Positions 31,402 to 32,045 of a DNA stretch of 32,045 nt are shown one piece after another. How positions within the stretch are numbered: the first letter of the stretch is position 1; each line of letters opens with the position of its first letter. The translations under genes and the position numbers were made by a program. The DNA lies in the NCBI GenBank assembly GCA_003232915.1, contig QIKE01000092.1, forward strand, positions 1 through 32,045, read 5' to 3'. This stretch comes from Bacteroidota bacterium. Lineage in GTDB: Bacteria > Bacteroidota > Bacteroidia > Bacteroidales > F082. Under the pieces are notes generated by a model, which ran no database searches, was not told the DNA's origin, and worked only from the letters and a program-made list of their open reading frames with translations.

Positions 31402-32045
31402 ATGAAACGAATTACTGTAATTATTTTTTGTTTAATTTTTAGTATTAGCGCTATTTCACAAGATTTATCACTTAATCAAATACTAAACAAGTATTACGCA
31501 ACTGCAGGTTTGAAACATTTAATAAAAAAGAAGACCATTGAGATGAAAGGCAAATCAATGAGGCAAGGTATGGAAACGCCGTTTACTGTCTATCTAAAGA
31601 GACCAGATAAATACCGCCTTGAAGTATCCATACAGGGGCAAAAGATGATTCAGGTTTACAACAGTGGCAGCGGCTGGATGATTGCACCATGGACAGGAAG
31701 CACCGAAACCAAAGATCTTACCGGACAACAGTTGAAACAGATGAAAAAGCAAACCGACATAGAAGGCCCGCTGTATCAATACAAAGAAAAAGGTAACAAA
31801 GTAGTGTTGCTCGGCAAGAAAGATATGGAAGGTACAGAAGTTTACAAAATAAAACTTACGGAAAAAGACGGCGATATAACCACTTACTTTATTGATGCAG
31901 AAAATTTTGTGGTGCTCAAAACTAATACAAATACCAAAATAAGAGGCGAAGAAGTGGAATCCGATACTTATTACAGCGATTTTAAACCTGTGGGCGATGT
32001 GGTTATGCCTTTCAGTATAGAAATGAAATACAACGGACAAACAGG
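31402..32045 (+). CDS. LolA-like outer-membrane lipoprotein-sorting family protein (3' end outside window)
   Basis: Begins at ATG 31402 and stays open for 214 codons to the window edge. A signal peptide (MKRITVIIFCLIFSISAISQ) is followed by LSLNQILNKYYATAGLKHL, a strand series including MKGKSMRQGMETPFTVYLKRPDKYRLEVSIQG-type spacing, YNSGSGWMIAPWTGS, and YKIKLTEKDGDITTYFIDAENFVVLKTNT. This antiparallel sheet pattern matches periplasmic LolA/LppX-like proteins common in Bacteroidota, often annotated as outer membrane lipoprotein-sorting proteins; hydrophobic ligand binding in the periplasm is the likely activity. It is divergent from tatD; TATATTTA (31331-31338) is a 7-of-8 promoter match. Confidence 0.78.
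   Translation, partial: MKRITVIIFCLIFSISAISQDLSLNQILNKYYATAGLKHLIKKKTIEMKGKSMRQGMETPFTVYLKRPDKYRLEVSIQGQKMIQVYNSGSGWMIAPWTGSTETKDLTGQQLKQMKKQTDIEGPLYQYKEKGNKVVLLGKKDMEGTEVYKIKLTEKDGDITTYFIDAENFVVLKTNTNTKIRGEEVESDTYYSDFKPVGDVVMPFSIEMKYNGQT

Overview
The window is a chromosomal segment of an AT-rich member of the Bacteroidota, most likely Bacteroidales-like. The evidence is a short primary sigma factor lacking region 1.1, many TAnnTTTG promoter -7 elements just upstream of genes, an M1 peptidase with a type IX secretion (T9SS) C-terminal tail, the CdaA-type diadenylate cyclase, and an absence of Shine-Dalgarno sequences at nearly every start. No rRNA, tRNA, prophage or complete insertion sequence was seen.

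Layout. 1-8.7 kb: an overlapping pair (serine hydrolase, FKBP prolyl isomerase) on the minus strand, a small plus-strand membrane/zinc-ribbon protein, then two large exported metallopeptidases (M1 with a T9SS tail; M16). 8.7-12.4 kb: an FNR-like regulator with a complete set of four cluster-type cysteines, facing a divergent four-gene operon: sulfide:quinone oxidoreductase-like flavoprotein, DUF1641 protein, TusE/DsrC-like sulfur carrier and DsrE2-like protein. A TGAT-N4-ATCA palindrome lies between the two promoters, and the operon ends in two hairpin/T-tract structures. 12.4-16.3 kb: tatC and gcvP, convergent. 16.3-17.6 kb: a gene-free accessory patch with an IS66-type transposase remnant, a 9-unit array of 35-37 bp hairpin repeats and a second copy of the parent composite repeat. 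17.6-22.7 kb: long-form GAPDH, rpoD, an HtrA/Deg protease and dapF. 23.3-25.5 kb: cdaA, a BadF/N-acetylglucosamine-kinase-type ATPase and a diacylglycerol-kinase family protein (the last two overlapping). 25.6-27.7 kb: a third composite repeat abutting a conserved protein with a GFRDHSYG motif, then an OmpH/Skp-like periplasmic chaperone. 27.9-32 kb: gamma-carbonic anhydrase plus nadB, a TatD-type nuclease, and a LolA-like protein truncated by the window end.

Most genes are core housekeeping. The most interesting coherent unit is the 8.7-12.4 kb cluster: the sequence supports a redox-controlled sulfide-oxidation and sulfane-sulfur relay module without dissimilatory sulfite reductase genes. 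The second point of interest is repeat biology: a composite palindromic element in three states (expanded, short, single-unit), one copy inserted at the end of a dead transposase gene and one supplying an in-frame ATG to the downstream gene, plus an independent ~170-240 bp repeat family in three copies and a solitary 15-bp motif in three copies. All functions are assigned from motif recognition only; no database search was possible.
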